DNA of 64,000 nt, taken from positions 62,001-126,000 of the forward strand of contig NZ_JXTJ01000009.1 in the NCBI RefSeq assembly GCF_001509835.1, written 5' to 3'. Position numbers and translations under genes: made by a program. The stretch comes from Allobosea sp. WAO (lineage in GTDB: Bacteria > Pseudomonadota > Alphaproteobacteria > Rhizobiales > Beijerinckiaceae). The notes beneath the pieces were generated by a model. The model had not been told where the DNA came from. It saw nothing but the letters and a program-made list of their open reading frames with translations, and made no database searches. The first letter of the stretch is position 1. Every line of letters starts with the position of its first letter. Of the stretch, positions 46,211-54,660 are shown in pieces.

Positions 46211-46978
46211 CTACTGTGCCAGGAAGCCGCCATCGACCGGCAGGACATGGCCGGTGATCATCGCGGCCGCCGGGCTGGCGAGGAAGAGGATCGCATTCGC
46301 CACCTCCTCGGGCTGGGCCAGCCGTCCCATCGGCGTCAGGCGCTCGACGGCCGACACGAATTCCGGGTTGTCCTTCAGCGCCGCGATGAAGTCGGTCTCG
46401 ACCCAGGTCGGCGCGACCGCGTTGACGCGCACGCCGCTGCTCGCCCATTCGACGGCGAGCGCGCGGGTCATGTTCACCACCGCGCCCTTGGTCGTCTGGT
46501 AGGAGATGTTGGGATAGAGCCCGCCGCCCGATAGACCCATGATCGAGGCAACGTTGACGACGGCGCCTGCGCCCTGTGCCGTCATCACGCGGCCGGCGGC
46601 CCGCGCGCACAGGAAGACGCCGGTCATGTTGACATCGACGACGCGTTGCCAGTCGGCGAGCGAAAGCTCGGTGGTCGGCCGCCGGATCGCAACCCCTGCA
46701 TTGTTGACGAGGATGTCGATGCGGCCATGTTCTCTCGCGATCGCCTCGAAGACCGCATCGACATCCGCTTCCTGGGTGACGTCGAGCTGGCGTGCCGAGG
46801 CGCCGGCTCCGAGCGCCTCTGCCGCTTGGTCTGCGGCATCGCCCTCGCGGTCGAGCAAGATCGGTCGTGCTCCAGCGCTGGCGAGCGCTTCGGCCGTGGC
46901 CAGACCGATTCCGCGCGCGCCGCCGGTGATCACGGCGACGGCGCCGTCGATGCGAAAAGAACCCAAGGATCTGCTCAT
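46211..46978 (-). CDS. SDR-family oxidoreductase
   Basis: 255 residues, classical SDR: cofactor loop TGGARGIGLA, NNAGVAIRRP, catalytic Ser in VNVASIMGLSGG and YQTTK, and the C-terminal GHVLPVDGGFLAQ. LLDREGD after the second strand favours NAD(H). Similar in size to sorbitol/gluconate-type dehydrogenases. It precedes the acetolactate synthase-like gene by about 185 bp on the same strand. The substrate is unknown. Confidence 0.88.
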   Translation of the reverse strand: MSRSLGSFRIDGAVAVITGGARGIGLATAEALASAGARPILLDREGDAADQAAEALGAGASARQLDVTQEADVDAVFEAIAREHGRIDILVNNAGVAIRRPTTELSLADWQRVVDVNMTGVFLCARAAGRVMTAQGAGAVVNVASIMGLSGGGLYPNISYQTTKGAVVNMTRALAVEWASSGVRVNAVAPTWVETDFIAALKDNPEFVSAVERLTPMGRLAQPEEVANAILFLASPAAAMITGHVLPVDGGFLAQ

Positions 46979-47956
46979 GCGATCTACTGCCCTTCATTAC
47001 TAAGATACTTGGTTAATGGTCGCGCTTCTTGCGCGGTCAATGCAACATGGCGAGTTGGAATTTCAAGGGATTGCGCAGCAGGGCCGCGGTGGTCCGGAGC
47101 GTCCAGGTCGCCGTAGCGCATAAGCTTCTTCGAGGCGAGATCTGCCGTCCTCGCCTTCAAATCGGGGCACTATGGCGGTAACATTGATCACCTAGGGCTC
47201 GAAATGGCCTCGGCGGCACTGGAGCGCCTGCCGAGGCGATCTGCAAGTTCCGGGTCGGTCCGGGATCTTCGGATATGCCGGGACCGAGCGGGCGGCTGAT
47301 GATCTGGACGGACGGTGCGGCAACGGCAAGGTAAAGCGCTCGCGGGGCATGCGATCGGAGCGTCGACAGGGTGTGCAACTACCCCAAAAGTCCTCGTGAA
47401 CGGGGCAGGTAGAGGGGGTGGTGCATTTTTTTCTGGGCTGGAAATTCAGAAGATATTGATATCACATTGATTTTTTGATTGCGATGACCCTGGGCTCCCG
47501 GGTGGTTGCCAAGCTCCTAAGGGGTACCCCGTTCGAGGTGGGGTATGGGGCGTTGATGAAATTCCTCGGTAACACATGTCGATTGTTCGGAATCTGAAAT
47601 ATATGTCAAATCGCATACGAAGAATGTCAGATTCTTACCATTTCATTGCAGCATGCAAATGAAGATTCGGATTTTTAATTAGAATTAAGTTGGTACTTAT
47701 TTTTAGTTCGATTTGGGACTTTGGTCCTGCCTGCTTGCATCTGTAGTTTGTATTTGACTGCAGTTCCAATGTTGTTCCTTCGAGGTGGTTTAATCAATGC
47801 AAATTAAACGTTAATGTTTTAATCAAATTTTCGTGTGCAGACTACGATTTGCTTGTCATGTTCATCCAATTTGAGTATCCTGATATAGTTATGAGGTAGG
47901 ATAACAGACTATGAATACTTCTTAATAATAAGATGCGGTAGATAAGGGGACTTTCT
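46979..47956. other. Long, partly AT-rich non-coding region
   Basis: No credible gene in almost 1 kb. The left part (to about 47380) has normal GC content; from about 47400 to 47956 it is strongly AT-rich, quite unlike the rest of the window, with long A/T runs. It includes nested palindromes at 47521-47545: GGGGTACCCC overlapping a TACCCC...GGGGTA hairpin. It is the upstream region of the LuxR-type regulator at 47957. Confidence 0.7.
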
Positions 47957-48691
47957 ATGAGTGGGGTGAGTACTGCATTTATCGATCGGTGTGCTCTCTT
48001 TTCTGAGGGTGTGCGTGAGATACTTGGCAATCGTGGCTTCGACATCGTGGCTTCGGCGATCGATTTCGAAGATTTTTCTGATAAATGGAAGGGATCTAAG
48101 AGCATAGCGCTTATCATAATTTGCATAAACGACGATTACGAAGCGATGGAGCGAAATATTGTAAGCTTCAAACAGGCTATGCCTGGCGCTAAAATTGTAA
48201 TGCTCTCCGACAATTATAATATAAAGCAAGTTCAGCTTGCGTTCAGGTTGTCTGTTTCTGGATATCTGCTGAAGCGCATCAATTTCGTGACGCTTGTTAA
48301 ATCGCTTGAACTCGTCATGCTTGGAGAAAGTTTGTTTCCAGCCGATGTCCTGACAGAAATCGGCAAAGAGCATGGCGTCGATATTCAGGTCGAGAAGGAA
48401 GTGATTGCGTATTCGCCGCCGTCCGCAGACTCCGGCCGTGGTTTGTCTGCGCGTGAAATGCAAATCCTGAAATGCCTGATCCAGGGCGATTCCAACAAGG
48501 TGATCGCGCGGCGCCTGGCGATCGGCGAGGCGACGGTCAAGGTCCATATCAAGGCAATCCTGCGCAAGATCCGCGTGCAGAACCGGACCCAGGCGGCGAT
48601 CTGGGCGGTCAACCACCTCGAAGCGGTACCGCCGGCCGAGTTGCACGGCATGCCGCATGGCGGTGGCACGATCATTGCGGCAGCTTCGTGA
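47957..48691 (+). CDS. LuxR/NarL-type regulator with a degenerate receiver domain
   Basis: 244 residues. Residues 1-120 resemble a receiver fold (FIDRCALFSEGVREILGNRG; KIVMLSDN; GYLLKR with the conserved Lys106), but the phospho-acceptor position is Cys56 (ALIIICIND) and the acidic pocket is incomplete. The C-terminus (about 155-220) is a LuxR HTH: LSAREMQILKCLIQGDSNKVIARRLAIGEATVKVHIKAILRKIRVQNRTQAAIWA. Codon use is AT-rich in the first 150 codons and GC-rich thereafter. It abuts and converges with the exopolysaccharide genes and probably controls them. Confidence 0.85.
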   Translation: MSGVSTAFIDRCALFSEGVREILGNRGFDIVASAIDFEDFSDKWKGSKSIALIIICINDDYEAMERNIVSFKQAMPGAKIVMLSDNYNIKQVQLAFRLSVSGYLLKRINFVTLVKSLELVMLGESLFPADVLTEIGKEHGVDIQVEKEVIAYSPPSADSGRGLSAREMQILKCLIQGDSNKVIARRLAIGEATVKVHIKAILRKIRVQNRTQAAIWAVNHLEAVPPAELHGMPHGGGTIIAAAS

Positions 48692-48719
48692 GGTGTCGGG
48701 CTGACGCCACACCTCCGGC

Positions 48720-49946
48720 TCACCTCGCGAGATAGAGTTTTCGCAGCTGCGCGGAGATCGGGGTCCAGTCTCCGATCTGGGTCGCCATTGCGTGAGCTCC
48801 GAGCATCATGCTCTGCCAGGTCTCCGGCGAGAGCAGTGCGGCCTTGTGGAAGGCTTCCGCGACCGCGCTCGCCGTCAGATCGCGCATGACGAGCCCGGCA
48901 TTCGCGCTGGCGACCTGTTCCGCGAGCCCGGTTTCCTGCGAAACCACCAGGGGAAGGCCGGCGAGGGCGGCTTCCAGGGCCGCGATCGGCACGCCATCGA
49001 AGCGTGACGGCTGCACGAAGAAGTGCCAGCCGGACATCTTGCTGTGCTTGGCTTCGCCGAAGCATGGCCCTTGGATCTCGATCGCGTCGGTGAGGTCGAG
49101 TGTAGCCGCCATTGCGGCGAGAACGTCCCGTGCGGGTCCGGTGCCGATCAGGACAAGACGCCCGCGCCCGCCCTGCCGGCGATAGATGGCAAATCCTTCC
49201 ACCAGCAGGTCGAGTCCCTTATGCAGGATCTCGTACCGGCCGCAGAAGCCGAAGACCGGGAAGTCGGCGAAGCCGACATTGCGCGTCGGCCGCCGCGGAA
49301 TACCATCGAACACGCTGGAATAGGCGGCGTTCGGCACGACGTGGACGCGCGCAGCCGGCGCCAGCCTGGCGATGAGCTTGGCTTCTGCGGGCGAGACGGC
49401 CTGGACAAAGCGCGCCAGCTCGAGCGCCTGGCGTTCGAACAGCCGCAGATAGGCGGCGGTTCGCCAGTTCGCGATAGCGCCGCTTGGCGCGAAGACATGC
49501 GAATAGCGGCCATGGACCGTGATGCCGAATGGCAAGCCCCGCTGGTGGAGCGCCCGGGCCAGGGATGGCAGCAGCAATTGCCGGGCGGTATGGATGTGGA
49601 ACACCGTCGTCGGGCCGGCGCCTCCGGCCATTGCCGCGATGATCGGTTCCTCCAACCCGTAGACCCGCCCCACCAGGCGCGGCCCGTCGAGCGGAAGGAT
49701 CAGTGTCGGCAGATCGACGGCCTCTCCGCCGCCATCCTGGTCGTGGCTGCGCAGGAATAGGATCTTCGCATTGTCGCCGGCAGCGAGTTGCTCGCGCGCC
49801 ATCCGGCGCACGACATGGTGCACCCCGTTGGCCGCCGACGGGTGCGGACCAGCGTCGTCGATCACGACATGTCTGATGTCGAGGCTCTCGCGCGGAGCGG
49901 CGCGCGGCACCGGGCTCGCGGCCTCAGGCAGCAGAAGGTCGGCCAT
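48720..49946 (-). CDS. Glycosyltransferase family 4 protein
   Basis: 408 residues with the GT-B fold. N-terminal acceptor half has VFHIHTARQLLLPSLARAL and ITVHGRYSHVF; C-terminal donor half has FPVFGFCGRYEILHKGLDLLVEGF and HFFVQPSRFDGVPIAALEAALAGLPLVVS, where the EX7E-like motif contacts the nucleotide sugar. It overlaps the flippase gene by 23 bp and is the last gene of the leftward exopolysaccharide block. Sugar specificity unknown. Confidence 0.88.
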   Translation of the reverse strand: MADLLLPEAASPVPRAAPRESLDIRHVVIDDAGPHPSAANGVHHVVRRMAREQLAAGDNAKILFLRSHDQDGGGEAVDLPTLILPLDGPRLVGRVYGLEEPIIAAMAGGAGPTTVFHIHTARQLLLPSLARALHQRGLPFGITVHGRYSHVFAPSGAIANWRTAAYLRLFERQALELARFVQAVSPAEAKLIARLAPAARVHVVPNAAYSSVFDGIPRRPTRNVGFADFPVFGFCGRYEILHKGLDLLVEGFAIYRRQGGRGRLVLIGTGPARDVLAAMAATLDLTDAIEIQGPCFGEAKHSKMSGWHFFVQPSRFDGVPIAALEAALAGLPLVVSQETGLAEQVASANAGLVMRDLTASAVAEAFHKAALLSPETWQSMMLGAHAMATQIGDWTPISAQLRKLYLAR

Positions 49947-51150
49947 GGGCGATCATCCTCGTCAGGAACCAGTGCGCGGTCAAAAGGCGGACCAGATTGG
50001 AGCCGCCGAGCGCAAAGCAAGCGCCGGCCAGCCCGTATTGCTGGGTCAGCGGCAAGAACAGGGCGGCGGCAGCGAGCGTGCCGGCGGCGCTGACGAGCAA
50101 CGCCAGCCGGGCCGCGTCGACGCCATGCATGAAGGAGCAGACCATGTCGGCCGAGTAGCCGAGCAGCCAGCTGATCGCGAGGATGCGGATCGGTAAAGCA
50201 AGGCCGAGATAGCTTGAATCCGCGCCATAGAGCAGCAGCAGGACGAGGTCCGGGGCAGCCAGCAGCACGGCATAGCAGGGCACGAGCGGCAGCGTGCCGA
50301 TCAGCGCATAGTCCCGTGCGGCCTTCCAGGCGGCCCGGTAGCCTTCGCGGGACTTTCGGGCGGCCGCCTGCGGGATGACGTTGCACAGGCCGAGCAGGAT
50401 CGGGTTGGCGAGGTTTACGACGTTCAGCGCGGCCTGGAAGGCTGCGGTCGAGGCCGCGCCGAACATCGCGGTCAGCCCCCAGAGGAAGAGCTGGATTCGC
50501 AGCGCGCCGACGAAGTTGTTGGCGAGCGACCAGCGCCCGAGCGACCAGAACTCGCTGAAGGTCGGGCGCAGCGTACCCGCCGCCGGCCGTTCGGCGCGCA
50601 CGAGGCGAGACGAGACCAGGAGCGCCACGCCTGATGCTGCCGCCATGCAGAAAAAGACGCTCGGCAGCGTCAGCGTGCCTTGCTGAAGCAGGAGCAGCAC
50701 GGCGAGCGGCGCGCCGAGATAGGCGATGCTGTCGCCGGCAAGGGCGTCGCGATGCCGGAACTCGGCGAACAGGATGCGGCGCAGCGCTTCCTGCCCCTGC
50801 CATATCACGAGGTGGAGAGAGACCGGCAGGGCGAGGTCGGGGCGCCCCATGACGACGAGGCCGAAGGCGAGCAGCAGCGCTGCCGGCAGCAACAGCATGG
50901 GCAGCAAGGCGAGACTGCACCCGGCCAGGGCCGCGCGCTCCTCCTCGGGCAGTCGCGCGATCCGGATCGACATCGGATAGAAGATCACCGAGCTGATCGA
51001 GAGCTGGATCATCAGCAGGATGCCGAAGATCAGCGCGAAGACGCCGTACTCGACCGGCGCGATATGGCGCGCCAGCACGATATTGAGCAGGAAGGCGCCG
51101 AGGCTTACGACGCCCTGATCGATCAACGTCCAGGAAGCATGGCGTAGCAA
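49924..51150 (-). CDS. Polysaccharide flippase/export membrane protein (Wzx-like, MOP superfamily)
   Basis: 408 residues with about 12 helices. SWTLIDQGVVSLGAFLLNIVLARHIAPVEYGVFALIFGI is the typical start of oligosaccharide flippases. No ATG exists at the right position: the frame runs on upstream across the previous gene; TTG 51150, 5 bp after the upstream stop, is my choice. It moves lipid-linked repeat units across the inner membrane. Neighbours are glycosyltransferases and Wzc-like genes. Confidence 0.82.
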   Translation of the reverse strand: MLRHASWTLIDQGVVSLGAFLLNIVLARHIAPVEYGVFALIFGILLMIQLSISSVIFYPMSIRIARLPEEERAALAGCSLALLPMLLLPAALLLAFGLVVMGRPDLALPVSLHLVIWQGQEALRRILFAEFRHRDALAGDSIAYLGAPLAVLLLLQQGTLTLPSVFFCMAAASGVALLVSSRLVRAERPAAGTLRPTFSEFWSLGRWSLANNFVGALRIQLFLWGLTAMFGAASTAAFQAALNVVNLANPILLGLCNVIPQAAARKSREGYRAAWKAARDYALIGTLPLVPCYAVLLAAPDLVLLLLYGADSSYLGLALPIRILAISWLLGYSADMVCSFMHGVDAARLALLVSAAGTLAAAALFLPLTQQYGLAGACFALGGSNLVRLLTAHWFLTRMIAHGRPSAA

Positions 51151-51154
51151 GGAT

Positions 51155-53398
51155 TTAGCTCGCTTTGGCCAGGGCTGCGGGAGGTTCGGGCACAGCGGGG
51201 GCTGAGGCCCGGGCCGCCTCGCCTGCGCGGCAGAGGTCGCCATAGGCCCAGCGCAGATAGGCACCGGTGACGGCCATGCCCTCAGTGAAGCCATGGTGCG
51301 GCCGGTAGCCGAGCAGGCGCGCCGCCTTGTCGTTGCTCGCATAGGCCTGCGATTCATAGAGGGCGAGCGCACGCGGGTCGGGCAAGTGGCGCAGGCCGAA
51401 ACGCCGGCCGCCGCCGCCGCCGAAATAGGCCTTGGTCACGAGCTTGTGGAGGCCGGGTGGCAAGGCGTCATAGCCGGCCTGCAGCGCCTGGCGGGCCGGC
51501 GGCCAGCGGACGATGATCTGGACCAGGCGCTTCGGGTTGGCGAGCACCGCCTTGATGTCCCGCACCACGCCGCTGTTCTCGCCCCGGATCCGGGCGCTCG
51601 GCCAGTAGACCGGCGGCGGAACCTGGATCGCCTGCGCGATCGCGCCGAAGAACTTGCCCCAGCTCACCGGCTCCGGACCGGAGATGATGAAGCGTTCGCC
51701 GACCGCCTCGGGTCGCTGCGCGGCGAGCAGCATCGCGTCGATCAGGTCCTCGATGTAGACCGCGTTGCAGATGCCTTCCCCGGCATCGGGCAGGATGACG
51801 TCGCCGGTGATCAGCATCTGGGCCGGCGCGTCCGCCCAGGGCTTGGAGAACGGGCCATAGACCACGGCCGGCTGGATGATCGAGGCCGGAACGCCCTCCT
51901 CGCGCGCGGCTTTCAGCGTGCGCGCCTCGAGGTCGAGCTTGTTGCGGGCATAGGGCCAGGAGACATCGCCGTCGCGGGTCTCCTCGGTCAGCTTGCCGTC
52001 CGGAAACGGCTCATAGACCGAGAAACTGCTGAGATAGACGAAGCCCTTGACCTTCTGCTTCACGGCACCGGCGAGCAACTGCTCGAGCCCCTCGAGATTG
52101 GCCTTGCGGGAGCGATGATCATAGGCGCAGTGGAAGACGTAATCGACGCCGTCGAAGGCCTGGGCCGCAGGCCCGGCTTCGCCGAGCTTGCCGTTGACGA
52201 TCTCGACAGGCAGCCGGGCGAGGCGCGTCGCCTGGCCGTAGCTGCGCACGAGGCAGCGTACCTTGACGCCCTGCTCGACCAGACGCTCGGCGAGCCTGCC
52301 GCCGATGAAGCCCGCCGCGCCGGTGAGCAGCGCCGTGCTGCCGGCCGGCAGGCGGGGCAGCTCGTCCTTGTCCGCGACTTTGGCTTCGGTACGCCAGCCG
52401 AGCGTCAACGGCTCACGTTTGGCATAGCAGCGCTCGATCAGTGCGACGGAGCGCGCGCCCTCGCTGCCGGGAATGCCGGCAGAGGCCTCGCCGGACACGC
52501 TCCGGGCGAAATCGCGAAGCTCGGAGTCGAACAGCTCCGGGAACAGCTGCAGCGGCAGCTCGGCCGCGGCCCGCCCCTCGTGGCGGAACGCGAGGGCGTT
52601 GGGGGAGCCGTCGAGCACGATGTTCTTGGAGAGGTGGACCTCGACGAAGCCGGCGCTGCCCTGGATCTGGATCGTGTCGCGCAGATCGCGCGTGCGGCTG
52701 AGCTCGACCGTTCCGGTTGCGCCCGAGGCCATCCGGCACTCGATCAGGCAATCCGCCTCGACGCCCTGGTCGGCATCGTCGCGATAGCTCAGCGAGGCGA
52801 CGTCACCCAGCCACCAGAGCAGGAGATCGAGTGTGTGCGCGCCGGTGTCCATCAGTACGCCGCCGGCAGCGAGCTCGCGCCGCAGCAGCGCGTCGGAACT
52901 GGTCGCCCAGTTGAAGACGAAGCCTTCGCGAATGCTGAAACTGCGGATCGTGCCGAGCGTGCCGGAGTCGATCAGCGCCTTGAGCCAGCGCGCGCCGAGC
53001 AGGTAGCGCCGCAGCAGCCCGACCCTGAGGGTGAGCCTGCGGGCATCGGCCTCGCGGATCATCGTCTCGCACTGCTCCGAGGTCACGGCCAGCGGCTTCT
53101 CCATGAAAAGATGCTTGCCGGCCTTGAGCAGCTCGATCCCCATCGGGCCGTGGAACACATGCGGCACGGCGACGATCGCCGCATCGAACTTGTCGGCGGC
53201 CTCGCGCCAGTCGGCGACGCGGACGACATCGCGGCCGTGCCGGCCGAGTTTGCCGGCGAGCAGAGCGAGCCGTTCCGGCGAACGGTCGACCAGCACCGAG
53301 GGCTGCCAGCCGGCGCGGCGCAGCGCCGGCTGGATGTGATGGTCGACGACCGCGCCGCAGCCGATGATGGCCAGGCGCTGGGGGATGCCAGAGCTCAT
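51155..53398 (-). CDS. Fusion of Gfo/Idh/MocA oxidoreductase with NAD-dependent sugar epimerase/dehydratase
   Basis: 747 residues, two complete enzymes in one chain. Residues 1-335: Gfo/Idh/MocA type, with GCGAVVDHH in the nucleotide fold and MEKPLAVT (the EKP motif, residues 100-102). Residues 352-745: extended SDR, with LLTGAAGFIGGRLAERL, YLSSFSVYEP, and PYARNKLDLE (Tyr-x3-Lys). The start ATG 53398 overlaps the upstream glycosyltransferase stop and has GAGGAA 7 nt before it. A longer upstream frame is out of context. It probably performs successive oxidation/reduction steps on a nucleotide sugar. The product is unknown. Confidence 0.88.
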   Translation of the reverse strand: MSSGIPQRLAIIGCGAVVDHHIQPALRRAGWQPSVLVDRSPERLALLAGKLGRHGRDVVRVADWREAADKFDAAIVAVPHVFHGPMGIELLKAGKHLFMEKPLAVTSEQCETMIREADARRLTLRVGLLRRYLLGARWLKALIDSGTLGTIRSFSIREGFVFNWATSSDALLRRELAAGGVLMDTGAHTLDLLLWWLGDVASLSYRDDADQGVEADCLIECRMASGATGTVELSRTRDLRDTIQIQGSAGFVEVHLSKNIVLDGSPNALAFRHEGRAAAELPLQLFPELFDSELRDFARSVSGEASAGIPGSEGARSVALIERCYAKREPLTLGWRTEAKVADKDELPRLPAGSTALLTGAAGFIGGRLAERLVEQGVKVRCLVRSYGQATRLARLPVEIVNGKLGEAGPAAQAFDGVDYVFHCAYDHRSRKANLEGLEQLLAGAVKQKVKGFVYLSSFSVYEPFPDGKLTEETRDGDVSWPYARNKLDLEARTLKAAREEGVPASIIQPAVVYGPFSKPWADAPAQMLITGDVILPDAGEGICNAVYIEDLIDAMLLAAQRPEAVGERFIISGPEPVSWGKFFGAIAQAIQVPPPVYWPSARIRGENSGVVRDIKAVLANPKRLVQIIVRWPPARQALQAGYDALPPGLHKLVTKAYFGGGGGRRFGLRHLPDPRALALYESQAYASNDKAARLLGYRPHHGFTEGMAVTGAYLRWAYGDLCRAGEAARASAPAVPEPPAALAKAS

Positions 53399-54660
53399 GC
53401 TCGCGTTCCTCGCTGAAGCGGATGGAGATTGGAGACGTTGGACCAGTCGGCGGTGCGCGCCTGCGCGGGCGCCTCGAGTGCCTTTTCGTATTCGGCGAAG
53501 GCCCGCTTGGCCGCGTTCTCCCAGGTGAAATACCGGGCGACCCGCGCCCTGGCGTGCCGTCCCATTTTCGGGAGCATGTCGGATCGGGCGGCCAGCGCGG
53601 CGACCGCGTCGCGCAGCTGGCGTGCATCGCCGGGCTCGACCAGCTGGCCGCTGGCCTGATCGATCTGGTGCGGAATTCCGCCGACCCGCGAGGCCAGCAC
53701 CGGCACGCCATGCGACATCGCTTCCAGCACGACCAGCGGGAAGGTGTCGGCGAGCGTCGGGAAGACGAAGAGGTCGGAACGACGGAACAGGGCCTGGACC
53801 TCTGCGTCCGACAGGCGCCCGGTCACGACGATCCGCTGGTCGGGCCGGCGCGTCGCCGAAGCGATTCCGTAGTCGATCTCGGCGCGCTTCTCGCCGCCGA
53901 CTATCAGCGTATACGGGCAGTTCAGGCCGTCGAACGCTTCCAGCAGGACCGGCAGGCCCTTGTTCGGCGTATGGTTCGCCAGGAACATGCAGGTCAGTTC
54001 GCCGTTCCGCCGCGCCGGTACGCCGAGCCGGGTGCAGATGGCGGCGTCCTCGCCCGCATCGGACGCGCCGGGCATCGACACTCCGTTCGGGACCACGGCG
54101 AAGCTCCCGGAAAAGCCCATCGCCTCGACGATCTCGCGATCCGCGGGCGACAGGCCGAGGATGGCTGCCGCCCCGCGCACGGCCTGGTGGACCGGTCGCG
54201 TCACCAGCATCTGCCAGGCGAGGCGACGCAGCGGGCCGAAGCCGTAGATCCGGTTGCCATTGGCGATCTCGTTGAAGCCATGGGTGGAGACGACATAGGG
54301 AACGCCGACCTCGCGGCAGGCCCGGGCGATCCTGGCCATTTCCAGCGCCGGCATCGGATTGTGCAGGTGCACGAGGTCGAATTGCCCGGAGCGGACCATC
54401 GCCGGGATGTCGGAGGCGTAGAACAGGGTGCGGTAGCGGTTCGGGATCCGGCTCCAGGGCAGTGCCGGCGGCAGTCCCACCTTGACCGGCGCACGGCGGA
54501 TTCGCGATGCCTCCGCCTCGTGCAGCTGCGCGCCCATCATGCTGGCGATGGTGATCTCGCAATGCTCGGCGAGCGCGGCGCTGAGCTGCTCGGCGGCTCG
54601 GCCGGCACCGCTGACGCTGAGATGCGGCGGGGCGACGATCGCCGCCAGGACCTTGATCAT
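53395..54660 (-). CDS. Glycosyltransferase family 4 protein
   Basis: 421 residues, GT-B. N-terminal AIVAPPHLSVSGAGRAAEQLSAALAEH, then DLVHLHNPMPALEMARIARACREVGVPYVVSTHG, VVPNGVSMPG, and the donor half CMFLANHTPNKGLPVLLEAFDGL with LFVFPTLADTFPLVVLEAMSHGVPVLASRVGGIP (family 4 EX7E). ATG 54660 overlaps the stop of the upstream epimerase. It adds a sugar to the lipid-linked intermediate; specificity unknown. Confidence 0.92.
   Translation of the reverse strand: MIKVLAAIVAPPHLSVSGAGRAAEQLSAALAEHCEITIASMMGAQLHEAEASRIRRAPVKVGLPPALPWSRIPNRYRTLFYASDIPAMVRSGQFDLVHLHNPMPALEMARIARACREVGVPYVVSTHGFNEIANGNRIYGFGPLRRLAWQMLVTRPVHQAVRGAAAILGLSPADREIVEAMGFSGSFAVVPNGVSMPGASDAGEDAAICTRLGVPARRNGELTCMFLANHTPNKGLPVLLEAFDGLNCPYTLIVGGEKRAEIDYGIASATRRPDQRIVVTGRLSDAEVQALFRRSDLFVFPTLADTFPLVVLEAMSHGVPVLASRVGGIPHQIDQASGQLVEPGDARQLRDAVAALAARSDMLPKMGRHARARVARYFTWENAAKRAFAEYEKALEAPAQARTADWSNVSNLHPLQRGTRA

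Noticed and set aside
47157-47378. Possible small gene in the gap after the SDR gene
   Set aside because: No ribosome site and no protein-like pattern; looks like a chance open frame in GC-rich sequence.
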